DNA of 12,769 nucleotides from Blastomyces gilchristii SLH14081 (Eukaryota; Ascomycota; Eurotiomycetes; Onygenales; Ajellomycetaceae): assembly GCF_000003855.2 (NCBI RefSeq), contig NW_003101627.1, positions 1 to 12,769 of the forward strand. The letters run 5' to 3'. Position numbers and translations under genes: made by a program. Shown piece after piece: positions 1-8,559 of this stretch. Below the pieces are notes generated by a model. That model worked only from the letters and a program-made list of their open reading frames with translations, did not search any database and was not told where the DNA came from. Each line of letters opens with the position of its first letter. Position 1 is the stretch's first letter.

Positions 1-202
1 ATGTGACTAAGAATTCAAACATATTCTTTATTCAGAACTAGATTTTTATTTAAAAAATGAATCTGAGATCTTTAATATTTGAAATAATGTGATTTGAAAT
101 TAATGTGATGAACACAAATCATGACTAGAAGTAATGCTTTTAGACAATGTAATAACTGTAAAGTTTGATTCTGGTCTCAGACACGGTCACACAGTCAGTC
201 TA
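1..202 (-). mobile_element. End of a hAT-type DNA transposon inserted in the gypsy integrase (truncated by window edge)
   Basis: Read on the minus strand, this element starts with TAGACTG at 202-196. It continues with the same roughly 40-bp terminal sequence found at 4662 and 9973, including one intact and one mutated copy of an 8-bp unit, GACCGTGT. The terminus sits exactly where the gypsy integrase reading (W-I-I-T-A, with the W now a stop) breaks off, so this is an insertion point. Positions 203-210 (gcagtgat) are the candidate 8-bp target-site duplication; its partner lies outside the window. Beyond the shared end the sequence is AT-rich and I see no coding motif. Assignment to hAT rests on the shared end with the transposase-bearing copy at 9973. 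Confidence 0.72.
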
Positions 203-700
203 GCAGTGATTATTCAATGATTTTCATTTAATACTTATAATAATATATCTATGAGATACACTCTTCATTATTTAAACAGTTGTATTATATACTTCATCTA
301 ATGTTGTACTTTCTTATATTCTAATTCTTTCTTAAATTCTTTCACAATCTGCTAATTCAGACACTTATAAGTATATATCTGAATATTCTCAGCCATGCTT
401 AATCAGTACACTCTTGATTTAAGTATACTTATAAGTTCAGAGCTTTCTAAGTGACTAAATTTCTTGTATATGTGAGTTATTAAGTTATGTCTAAATAAAT
501 GTTTCAGATAGAGAGCTTCTACATATTCTAAATTATAGTAAAGTATAACATCATTTTTCAATTTTCTCAGCTTGAAGTTCAGAAGTATCTCTTCTATTAC
601 TTTTACAAAATGCTTATTATCTAATATCTTGCTATTCTTTAAGTGAGAGATTATTGTATCTACTTATTCTGATTTCTTGTATTCTCTCAGTGTGTTTAAT
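203..700 (-). pseudogene. Gypsy integrase: H2C2 zinc domain and start of the DDE core
   Basis: Integrase inserts the retroelement cDNA into the genome. The H2C2 zinc-binding domain is visible: His codons at 472-474 and 451-453 (H-x6-H), a Cys codon at 361-363, and a stop at 352-354 where the second Cys of C-x2-C belongs. The spacing (29 residues between the second H and first C) fits the family. Between them, ISIL-x5-Y-stop-LSMAENI resembles the usual EPRAWWP-type segment with its second Trp changed to TGA. The core begins around 300 (QLFK.. then VYLIDIL, equivalent to PFERWGVDLIGIL) and ends at WIITA, with Trp now TGA. The rest, including the later catalytic Asp and Glu, is missing because of the hAT insertion at 202. 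Confidence 0.85.
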
Positions 701-769
701 ATGAACTTCTCTTATATCTAGTTCACAGAACTCTCACTTATGAAATCAGATCTGTAACTGATTGTATCA

Positions 770-1135
770 GATATCACAGTATCTGATCTCTTTCAGTATT
801 TAATATGAAGATTGTATACTTAAAACTCTGAGATTCAATGTACTAAATATTTAAAAGATTTTGTTATTAATTATAGATAGATGAGACTTTCATAATCTGT
901 GATCACTGTTATTATATACTCATTGTTAATATATCTATTATATAATATCAGTGTATACTTAATCTCTAGTAATTTCTTTTTATATACTAAGTCATTGAGC
1001 TCAGTATCTGATAGTTTTCTATTATTGTACATTATCAGATGCAGCTTGCTGTTCTTACTCATCTGTAGAAGAGTATCTCTGATACCTTATTCAGATATAT
1101 CTGTCTCAATGTAGAAAGATTTATCATAATCTGAT
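770..1135 (-). pseudogene. Gypsy RNase H domain (pol)
   Basis: This domain degrades the RNA strand of the RNA-DNA hybrid during reverse transcription. On the minus strand I read FYIETDISE-stop-GI, then TLLQMSKN-x-KLHLI, RKLSDTELND, YKKKLLEIKYTLILYNRY, and ITDYESLIYL. These correspond to the family's ETDASDxxIG, SRKLSxAExNY, KELLAI and TDHESLKYL blocks. The tether and the terminal block with spacing like KGSDAVVPDAISRRPDF follow at about 780-830. The first catalytic Asp (in ETD) is retained, but the neighbouring Trp is TAA. Typical His and Gly residues are changed (DHE to DYE). The piece from 871 to 1062 is open but is only a fragment of pol. Confidence 0.9.
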
Positions 1136-1359
1136 AAAATAAGCACTGAGAATGTTATAATATGTTCTCTGAGTGTGAGAAAGATCTCTTTGTATATGAT
1201 ATTTCAGATAATTAACTGAAACTTCTTCTTTCACAGATTAGTATCTGTTTCTCTTAAGAGATCTGAGAGTGATACAGCTATTCATGTGAAATTCTTGATA
1301 AATGTGTAATAGTATGAGATCAATTTAAGAAATTGTTGTACATGATATATATTTCTCAG

Positions 1360-2110
1360 CTGTGATTAATTTACTATGATATTTAATTTCTTCAGAATAG
1401 AGTGTATACAGTCATTACTTATTACATATCTTATGTACTTTAACTCTTCTGTTTCAAACACATACTTAATTGATTTGATATAGAGCTTATGCTCTGTCAG
1501 AGTTATAAGCACTTTATTAAGATACTTCAGATGTTTATTATATGAGTTTGAGAAGACTAGAATATTATTCAGATATATGAGATATGAGATTTCATTCTGT
1601 TTATAAAGAATTGTATTCATTATTGTTTGAAAGATAACAGATGCATTTATCAGACTGAATAATATTATTAGAAATTTGAACTTCTCTTATTATATATTAA
1701 ATATGATTTGTAATACTGACAGTTTATCTACATAAATCTGTCAGTATTCTGAGAGAAGATTGATCTTTAATAGATATTAAGTATTTTCAACTGTATTCAG
1801 CTGTTATTGAATCTATGACAGTGAATATTCATTCTTGATTGTAAGCTTGTTGAGTGCTTAATAATTAATACATATCTGTCACTTCTCTTCTATCTTTCTC
1901 ATGAATAGAACTGAGAAGTCTCATATACTTAATAAGAGTTATATAAGACTATATTCTAGAAGATCTGTGATCTGATACTTCTGTTCTTCAAGATGTGTTT
2001 GTAACAGAGAGTACACATTTTAATTAACTGATTTCATATCTCTTATATTAATCTCATATACAAATTCTCATTTTAGTGACAATTCTGATGAAAGATCTGT
2101 TTAAAAGATC
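1360..2110 (-). pseudogene. Gypsy reverse transcriptase (pol)
   Basis: The reverse transcriptase copies element RNA into cDNA. Its landmarks read in order on the minus strand: an entry segment near 1990-2050 (NVYSLLQTHLEEQ), FSVLFMRKIEEK near 1880-1915, ICINY (family xCVDY) near 1862, ALNKLTIKNEYSL near 1820-1858, KINLLSEY (family KIDLxSGYxQI) near 1740-1765, FKFLIILFSLINA (family FEFLVMPFGLTNAP) near 1640-1680, and YLNN at 1564-1575 in place of YLDD. The stretch 1366-1620 is still open for 84 codons and runs through FSNSYNKHLKYLNKVL and the palm/thumb block ELKYIRYVIS. All three catalytic aspartates (KIDL and YLDD) are now Asn by G-to-A changes, so the enzyme would be dead even if translated. 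Confidence 0.94.
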
Positions 2111-2479
2111 TTTTCATAGTTCTTCAGAAGTTTCTTCATATGCTTATTCTCTTATATATTCTTTATCTTGATTTTCTCTACTTTCAGATTCTGTATGATA
2201 TACAGAATACTTTCAGATAAGGCCTTGTAAATTGTTCTCTTTGCTTATTAATATATAAGCAGATTTAACTCTTCTATATCAGAGACATGAAATGTTCTTC
2301 TCATATCAGTTAATAGAATTGTATGAACTGTTTTCTTCTTATCAGTTAATTATATATAATACATATACTATTAAATCTGTGAATTGAATCTTTGAAATTA
2401 ATTCAGTCTGAGAATAAGATTATACTTCATGTTCTGCAGCTCTTATACTCAGATATAGTAAGATTATTCTCTGAAGTAT

Positions 2480-2670
2480 AAGAAAACTCTTACTCTTATA
2501 AGTAATACTAAATATTAATTATCAGATAATTTTATGTATCAGAAATTCTTCACTCAGCAGATCTCTTTTAGTCTTCAGATTGTATCATTATTAATATATT
2601 GTATAAAAGCTTCTGTATCTGCTAATACTTTTACAGTTATCTCTTAATTCTTATTTAAGTGCTCTCTAGA
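2480..2670 (-). pseudogene. Gypsy aspartic protease (pol N-terminus)
   Basis: The retroviral-type aspartic protease processes the gag-pol polyprotein. The active-site segment reads ITVKVLADTEAFIQYINNDT on the minus strand at about 2582-2640, where family members have LADTGA or LIDSGA. The DTG triad is DTE here (2611-2619), a G-to-A change that removes the essential glycine. A stop codon follows within the next few residues. It lies between the gag knuckle (2904-2945) and the reverse transcriptase, as expected for gypsy. The remaining domain boundaries are guesses. Confidence 0.78.
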
Positions 2671-2689
2671 TATTAACATTTTAGATCTT

Positions 2690-4300
2690 AAGATATTGAG
2701 ATAAGTATTCACTTCTTCATTCTTACTTACATCTCATTCAGAAGTCTGCTTTCTCTTGATATTTACAGAATTTAAAGAATTATCTAATATAAATATCTCT
2801 TTCACTTTAAAGACTTTTTATAGAATATCAGTGAGTGTCTCTAAGCTCACTGATTCTACTAGTTTTTTAAATCTCTTGTTTCTCTTGACTTTGTATACTG
2901 TGTATAATCTTTTACATCATGATTTTAGCATTTACAGTTGAAGTAAGCTCAATACTTACAATATCAAGATTTTTACTCAGAGAATTTCTTTTTCAAAGAA
3001 TTCAGTGCTTTAGTGATGATATTCAAATCTAGATTTATTACATCTGAGTGTGTAGTCTGTGTTATAGAAGTCTGATTATCTGTTCTCTGTTGAGATATAC
3101 TTGATTGCAGTATTTTCTATTATAATGAACTCTCTTACTTCTATATAATGAGAATATTATATACTTCTTTCACTGTATCAGATTACAAGATTAAGCATTT
3201 TCATTCTGCTCTTAACTTAGATGTATGACTATGAATGAAGATCTATAAATAGAATAATATTAAAACCTCTTCATTTAATACAAGATAGTGTAAACTGAAG
3301 TGTGTGAAATATAATGTAAGATTATTCACTTGTTTACACTCAGTGAAGTGTTTATAATACTTATCTTATATATTCACTTTCTCAAAGTGATGTAAGATAC
3401 ATTTGAAAAACTTATTTTATATTTATAGAAATGAATATTACTTCAGATCTGTGAGATTCATCTTTTCACTAATTATTTATAATGACTTCACTTTTTCATG
3501 TAGAAATGTAACAGATCTTAAGACTTATTAAAATTCTGTTAATTATCTGTCTGTGAGTTTATATTCAATCTGATAATATAATTGTATCTGACTTAGTCAG
3601 CTGATTACAGCATAATTTTTTTAGTTGCTATTAAAGCTTGATAACTTCAGTAGATCTCTCAGCTCAATATATTTCATGCTTGAATTCTCATTATATGCAG
3701 TGATCTCAGATAATATGTATACTTCTGAAGAGATTTTGAATAATTATGATAAAATCTTCAGATTTGATATAATTATCTATCTGTATAAATGTTCAATTTC
3801 TCACTACAGATCTATGACCTGATTTTTACTATTCTTATTAATGATGATGATTGTATCAGTGAAGCTCTTCATAGTGAATACTTGATTTAAAATGAATATT
3901 AATTGTTGCTTAACTTCTATCTCAGTCTGTCACTGTGTACACAAGATCTTGATTTTGTTTAGAATTCTCATATATATACAGAGCTTTGATTCTGATTTAA
4001 TGATCTTAGTTACTTTTCTTACTACTTTGAGTAAATCTTCTGAGAGATTCTGTATATCTTTTAGTTTAAATAGCAGTGAAGAATGTTATTCATATTAACT
4101 AGAAGAGATGTTTATTTTGATAGTTTCTTATTAATTATACATACAGTATCTATTATTATATTATTATATAATTTGTGATTTCTGATTTCTATTATCATTG
4201 TATGATTCTGATGATGATTAACTCTCTTTTATTCTTCTAAGTAGAAAGTGAAATTCTTTGAATCTGATTCACTGCTTTCATTCTCTTTCTCATATCTCAT
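2690..4300 (-). pseudogene. Gypsy gag (capsid region and CCHC zinc knuckle)
   Basis: Gag packages element RNA into virus-like particles. The nucleocapsid knuckle is recognisable on the minus strand at 2904-2945: Y-x2-C-x4-H-x4-Y, exactly the C-x2-C-x4-H-x4-C spacing, with the first and last Cys changed to Tyr (TGY to TAY, G to A) and an internal stop. It is followed by a basic, Lys/Arg/Ser/Thr tail. The region from 2950 to about 4300 reads as charged, Lys/Glu/Leu-rich helical protein with many stops, which fits a capsid domain, but I recognise no specific motif there. The start codon was not identified. The open stretches on the plus strand at 2756-2941, 3625-3822 and 3892-4098 are antisense to it. 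Confidence 0.7.
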
Positions 4301-4489
4301 TTGTTTACATACATAGTATTTGTCTGAGTGTGAAGTTTTTCCTCAACAAGTAGAGTAGTATGAATTGAATGCTCTTTCACTCACTGCTCTTTGTATACTA
4401 TCTTTTGAGATGTTTTTAAAACTACATTGATATGATAACTATGAATTGCTTTGTAGATAACATTATCACACTCTGAAGAAGTCTGTACT

Positions 4490-4661
4490 TCTCACCGGTT
4501 TTTAGACATGCTATCAGATGTGATTCAAAGGTTGCTTGAGTGAGTATATAATTACAGGCGTATGTCAGCTTCTTATATATGTTATCTAAATTAATTAGTG
4601 GCTGCTAGAGCCTTTTTACATTCGTAAGCGTGTTCAGAAGTGGCCGCGTTATTATTCAGCA
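4490..4661. other. Non-hypermutated island, left part
   Basis: Base composition changes sharply here. CCGG, GGCG, GGCC, GCG and several CpG dinucleotides occur within about 170 bases, whereas the preceding 4 kb have almost none. This suggests single-copy or spared DNA lying between hypermutated repeats. A short minus-strand stretch (about 4600-4656) is open for roughly 20 codons, but I recognise no protein in it and stops follow. I see no tRNA, promoter or terminator. After removing the MITE at 4662-5167, this piece joins directly to 5176-5197. Confidence 0.6.
4654..4661. repeat. Left 8-bp target-site duplication of the MITE (attcagca)
   Basis: This 8-mer directly precedes TAGACTG at 4662. 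Its partner attcagcg at 5168-5175 directly follows CAGTCTA. Seven of eight bases match, and the one difference (A versus G after C) is the CpG-to-CpA transition expected from the mutation process here. An 8-bp duplication is the hallmark of hAT insertions. Confidence 0.8.
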
Positions 4662-4811
4662 TAGACTGACCGTGTGACCGTGTCTGAGACCAGGATCAGA
4701 TTTTTTGATAGTCTCATTATCAATTCAACTGATTTCATTACACAGTTTTAACATTAGATAGTAGTTTCATACTGTCTCAGTGAGACTTACTGTCTACTCT
4801 TGTCACATTTT

Positions 4812-4886
4812 TCAAATGAGATCATGATTTCCACTTCTCAATTTAAATTATTTTTATTGCTTTAAATGACTTTAAATCTCATTTGA
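4812..4886. repeat. Internal inverted repeat in the MITE (11-bp arms)
   Basis: TCAAATGAGAT at 4812-4822 is perfectly complementary to ATCTCATTTGA at 4876-4886, with a 53-bp spacer. The motif AAATGAGATCA also occurs directly at 4814-4824, 4994-5004 and 5124-5134. Repeated subterminal motifs are where hAT transposases typically bind; that role here is inference. Confidence 0.7.
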
Positions 4887-4894
4887 GTGTTATC

Positions 4895-4911
4895 AAAAAG
4901 TGTTACTTTTT
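4895..4911. repeat. Short hairpin in the MITE
   Basis: AAAAAGT (4895-4901) and ACTTTTT (4905-4911) form 7-bp arms around a 3-base loop. In such AT-rich DNA it may have no function. Confidence 0.4.
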
Positions 4912-5098
4912 AAAAAATTAAAAATAGTCTAAAAAAAACCTTAAAATGTCTAAAAATAGTAACTTTATGCTAAGAATGAAACTAAATAAAACTAAATGAG
5001 ATCACTTTCTTATTTTTTTCAAGTTATGATTTCATTTTAAGATCTGATATATAGTCACTTTACATGTTTTTTTAATAGCCAGTCCCAGCGGGATTCAT

Positions 5099-5152
5099 GC
5101 CAAGAAATGTATGAGACCAGATCAAATGAGATCAAACATGAAATTCATGATC
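5099..5152 (+). repeat. hAT subterminal repeat, inverted copy of 10048-10100
   Basis: The segment beginning gccaagaaatgtatgagacc matches the reverse complement of 10048-10100 almost base for base. The differences are mostly transitions. It links the MITE to the larger hAT element at the right of the window. Confidence 0.85.
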
Positions 5153-5167
5153 TCAGTGACCAGTCTA

Positions 5168-5175
5168 ATTCAGCG
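5168..5175. repeat. Right 8-bp target-site duplication of the MITE (attcagcg)
   Basis: This copy directly follows the MITE end CAGTCTA and pairs with 4654-4661. It keeps the CpG that the left copy has lost. Confidence 0.8.
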
Positions 5176-5197
5176 GTTATACATTCTTCCGAACAAC
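5176..5197. other. Non-hypermutated island, right part
   Basis: About 22 bases still containing CpG (gg-ttatac and ttccgaac) lie between the MITE target duplication and the LINE. Hypermutated composition resumes directly to the right. Whether these bases are host DNA or the least-changed tip of the LINE RNase H (the reading KSVVRKNV runs into it) cannot be settled by eye. Confidence 0.45.
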
Positions 5198-5410
5198 ACT
5201 TTTATAAGATTTTATTTCAATGAGTTTGAAAGCTTTCACTATTATAAATACTTCAGTATCAAAGACTTCAGATTCACAGTCTAAATTTCAGAAATCTGAG
5301 ATAAAATTGATATTATCTTCAATATAAGCAATGCCTATGTCTAATCTTTTCAAATTCTCATTTTTTGAGTCATCTGAATAAATCAGAATAGAGTCTTTTA
5401 TATTAATTAT
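5198..5410 (-). pseudogene. LINE RNase H domain, truncated
   Basis: Tad1-type LINEs carry a C-terminal RNase H that removes template RNA. On the minus strand I read SILIYSDDSKNENLKRLDIG then IAYIED at about 5315-5400. This corresponds to the family's IYTDGSKLxxGxxGxGIVxxE, with the Gly of DGS now Asp (GGN to GAN). ESEVFDTEVFIIVKAFKLI at about 5215-5285 corresponds to the ExFDAELFAIxxA block. The catalytic Asp of the first block and an acidic residue of the second are kept. The third block (DSQAAI type) and everything after it are missing, so this is roughly the first half of the domain. Confidence 0.85.
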
Positions 5411-5639
5411 AGAAATTCTCTTTAAATGCTGTTCATATTCTCTCTCTTTAGATAGTTCACTTATTTGTAAGTTTATAAGAGATTCAAGCTTTTCTCTTCA
5501 GAGAGATATCTTCTCATGATCAATCTTTTCAACATTTAATAAAGAAAATTGATTTTTAATCAGTGAGTATAGTCTGTATAGTTGAGAGAGTATTTTCTTT
5601 GAAGAATTATTTTCATTTCAATCAAGAAATCTATTTTAA

Positions 5640-7400
5640 TTCAGTTCATTTTCAGAGTTAAATAATGAAAATGAAGAAGAGACTCTTTCTCTGATTATAT
5701 AATTTAAGCTTATCTTTATAACTCTCAGAGTATAGTTTATACAGGTCTTTTCAAATCTAATAGTAGAAGAGAGAATTAAAGCTTCAATTTTCATTGCTTT
5801 AATAGAAGATGATTTGAATACTCTTAGAATTCTTCTCAAAGCTCTGTTTTACAGATTTTGAAAAGTTCAGTGAAATTTTCTTGATTATTTTATTAAATTT
5901 AAACTTTATAATTAGTTACTGAGATAATATAGACTATATATAACTGTCTTATAACCTGGAAGAATAGATCTCTCTGTGTATTTAATAGTCTGATTATGCT
6001 ATTTAATAGTCTTTCTGTCTTAATAGTTCTTTATTAAATATAATATTTAAAATTTAACTTTCAGTTTAATCATACTTCTAATTATTTAATATTTAAACTA
6101 GATTTAATCTCTCTATTTAAAAGAGTTAGATATAGTTCTTTCTTATTAAATCTAAGAAAGAAATGAATTAACTCAGTTTTATTTATATTAAATTAAATTT
6201 AATTAATATCTATTCTAATAAAGATTTTCTTTATTACTTTTTTAATTACTTTTAAATTCTCTCTGATTATTTTTAAGCTGTAGACTAGATCAATATTATT
6301 CATATAACTTGAAGATCTTACTATTATCATATCTCTATTCTTGAACAGATATGCAGTGTATATTTTAAATAAAATGAGTGAGACTGAAGATTTTTATGAT
6401 ACTTCTATTTTTATCTCAGTCTTATCTTATTTTATTTCATCAAAGAATAGTTGTATGATTCTTTTACATATAAAACAGTTTACTCATTTTATTAGAGAAA
6501 GTGGCATTTTTAACATCTTCAAAGTCTGAATTAAATTTGACTTTGAAACATGATTAAATGCATCTTTTATATTAATAAAAACCGCAGTTGAGATCAGATC
6601 TTCATACTTTGCTATTTAAATGTTATGAATAACTGAGAGAACAGTGTTAATTAAAGAGTATTATTTTCTATCTTTCATTTATTCACTAAATAGAAGAGAA
6701 TCACTAATAGAGCTTATAAAAGATAATCTAGTAGCTATTATCTTTTCTAGAATTTTTCTTAAACAGTTTAACAGAGATATTACTCTATATAACTTAGAAA
6801 TTGAAGCTTTTCTATTAGGTTTTACAAGAATTACTTCAGTAGCTTCTCTTCAGTATTCAGAAGAGAATGATTAATAGAGCTTATAAAAGATAGTTAAGTA
6901 GCTATTTTCTTTTCTAAAACCTTTTCTAGACAGTTCAATAAAGATATTACTCTATATAACTTACAAATTGAAGCTTTTCTATTAAGTTTTATAAGAATCA
7001 CTTCAGTGACTTCTCTTCAGCATTTCGAATGATACTCATTTTTTAAGAGATTGAAAAAGAGCTCAAAATATTCATTCTTTAAGTAGAAATATATATTTTA
7101 AATAATTAAGTGATTGATTGAATCAGACTCTGTAGCAGTTTTAATTGAACTTGAGAAGATAGCTAACTCTAATTCATCTTATGTAAGTTCAAATCATTCT
7201 TAGTCATTTTCATCAATATAGTTATAAAGTGATATATTCTCTTTCTCTGAATCTGAATCTGATGAGTTTTGAAAGAGAATTCTTATAAAAGCTTAACATT
7301 TTTTCTTAAAAGAATTTGCTGTATATGATTCATTCTGAAACTTATATTCTAAGATTGAAAATTTTACTATACTTCTTATTTTAGTGTAGTTGAAATCTTT
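5640..7400 (-). pseudogene. LINE reverse transcriptase
   Basis: This domain performs target-primed reverse transcription at the nicked chromosome. Landmarks on the minus strand: the fingers block YRVISLLNCL-x-K-x-LEK at about 6740-6790, present twice because of a 167-bp tandem duplication; YMNN at 6295-6306, in a VRSSSYMNNIDLV context, where the family has YVDD or YADD; and a post-catalytic block FKSSSIKAMKIEA then RFEKTCINYTLRVIKI at about 5710-5835, matching the family's GAFRTTPxxALExEA and RLxxxxxxYALRxLKL. Both catalytic Asp of YxDD are Asn. The plus-strand open stretches at 6341-6529 and 6644-6874 are antisense to it. The N-terminal boundary with the endonuclease linker is not defined. 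Confidence 0.9.
6693..7026. repeat. 167-bp tandem duplication inside the LINE reverse transcriptase
   Basis: Positions 6693-6859 are repeated at 6860-7026. For example, taatagagcttataaa occurs at 6705 and again at 6872, and ctcttcag at 6846 and 7013; every anchor I checked is offset by 167. The copies have since diverged, mostly by transitions plus a few small differences. Because 167 is not a multiple of three, the duplication also shifts the reading frame. It duplicates the fingers motif YRVISLLNCL. Confidence 0.9.
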
Positions 7401-7849
7401 AAAAACTTCTTTTTCTTATACTTCTTTAAGAAATTTGTTTCAGTAGTCTGTTTTAACTCTTTTAATATCTGAAAAATATTCATTTCTGACAGCTTTGAAC
7501 TCTTTATTAAATATTATATTATTCTTTCAATCTCTTCTAGTAATAGCTAATTATTTTCTTTTAGATATAATATTCTCATTTCACTAAGATTTGAAATACT
7601 TAGAAGACTTTTTCTTTGAAATATTATCTCTAACACTTGTTAGAATAATAGATGTAATAAGCTTTACTTTATTCTTAAGTATTTCATTTAAGATATCTTG
7701 ACTGAGATTTGAATATAGCTCACTCTGCTTTTCAGACTTTAACAGTTTATACTTTCTTCAATAGCATTTTAATTAGCTTTTTCAAAGTTATACTGATTAG
7801 ATGAAAGAGGATTTTCACTCATTTATTTTTCACTCAGTTTAATATTAAA

Positions 7850-8545
7850 TTAAATAATCTCATAATCTGATTCTGATATCTCATTTGAGTTAATAAATCA
7901 GTTTATAAGTCTTTTTTCAATTAGATTTTATACTATGAAGATTAGATCTATAATAGATTTCTGTTTCATATTTTTTCTAAAGAATGTTTGTTGATCAGAC
8001 TTGTTAACTAGATCTATTGAATACTTAAAGATTCATTTAACTAGTTTATCTGCTCTTACTACTCTTTTGCATTCTGAATTTCATCAGAGATGATGTGTAT
8101 TGAAATCTTCTATAATTATAGAGTTTCTTAACAGAGTTATATTCAAAAATTCTCTATTAATTATTCAGATATTGTTATCTTTCTTTAATGACTTTTTATT
8201 ATAGATATTTATGAGCTGTATAGTATCAAACTCATTCTCTTTATTTATAATATCACTTATCATAATATCAGAGTCAGATATAATATTAAATCTTAGATTA
8301 AATTAATATCTTGATCTCTTTCTTTCATTGATTACTACTCTTGACTTTATCTCAGACTTTTGAGATAGAAAGCAGTAGTAGCTTGAATAAGAAATAATGT
8401 ATTTTTACTCAGTATTAAAATCCAGTTTCTAAAGAAGTATAAAATCAATTTTTGATTCAAATATAATTTAAAGATAAGAGTAAATGTAATTCAAGTTTCT
8501 ATTTATATTGTTTTAAATAAATATGATTTTTGAAGAGTTTTTAAA
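7850..8545 (-). pseudogene. LINE AP-type endonuclease
   Basis: The endonuclease nicks target DNA to prime reverse transcription. On the minus strand the start reads IFIQNNINRN near 8520-8545, and the ESKIDFILLQK block at about 8417-8460 matches the family's xxDILLLQEP, with catalytic Glu now Lys. INIYNKKSLKKD near 8190-8225 matches VNIYNDP. IIEDFNTHHL-stop-stop-NS at 8075-8118 matches IICGDFNAHHSWWNS, with both Trp codons now TGA. NEISESDYEII ends the domain at about 7855-7885 (SDYE at 7859-7870), where the family has SDHEII with the catalytic His. Most of the catalytic set (E, D/N, SDH) is therefore identifiable, and at least Glu and His are lost. Confidence 0.92.
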
Positions 8546-8559
8546 GTTTTTTTATTATT

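Larger units (their letters stand above)
203..4490 (-). mobile_element. Degenerate Ty3/gypsy LTR retrotransposon, 3' part missing
   Basis: Reading from high to low coordinates, the domain order is gag zinc knuckle, aspartic protease, reverse transcriptase, RNase H, integrase. That order is diagnostic of Ty3/gypsy; copia has integrase before reverse transcriptase. Every domain carries stops and transition-type missense changes, so nothing can be translated at length. The 3' half of integrase and the 3' LTR are absent because a hAT element interrupts it at 202/203. The 5' boundary is set near 4490 only because base composition changes there. A 5' LTR is probably within about 4100-4490 but cannot be delimited without its partner. 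No tRNA primer-binding site was recognised. Confidence 0.9.
4662..5167. mobile_element. 506-bp non-autonomous hAT-type MITE
   Basis: The element starts with TAGACTG (4662-4668) and ends with its reverse complement CAGTCTA (5161-5167), giving a 7-bp perfect terminal inverted repeat. It is flanked by near-identical 8-bp target duplications. Its first 40-60 bases match the ends at 202 (minus) and 9973 (plus). Its right subterminal part (about 5070-5152) matches 10048-10125 in inverted orientation. The left end carries a tandem 8-mer GACCGTGT at 4668-4675 and 4676-4683. The interior is AT-rich and non-coding, so it would have to be moved in trans by a hAT transposase such as the relic at 10310-12769. 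It retains some CpG, so it is less mutated than the retroelements around it. Confidence 0.85.

Noticed and set aside
899..4098. Plus-strand open frames (899-1114, 2756-2941, 3625-3822, 3892-4098) as genes.
   Set aside because: They lie antisense to the gypsy RNase H and gag, have low-complexity AT-driven composition and show no recognisable domain.
4490..4661. A host gene fragment or tRNA in the CpG-containing island.
   Set aside because: One short minus-strand stretch of about 20 codons is open but matches nothing I recognise, and no cloverleaf can be formed.
196..4668. Inverted copies of the TAGACTGAC...CTGAGACC sequence at 161-202 and 4662-4700 could be the two ends of one 4.5-kb composite transposon.
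   Set aside because: The 4662 copy is the end of a separate 506-bp element with its own target duplication, and the 202 copy points away from the gypsy interior. The two belong to different insertions.
6341..6874. Plus-strand open frames 6341-6529 and 6644-6874 as genes.
   Set aside because: They are antisense to the LINE reverse transcriptase, and the second merely spans the tandem duplication.
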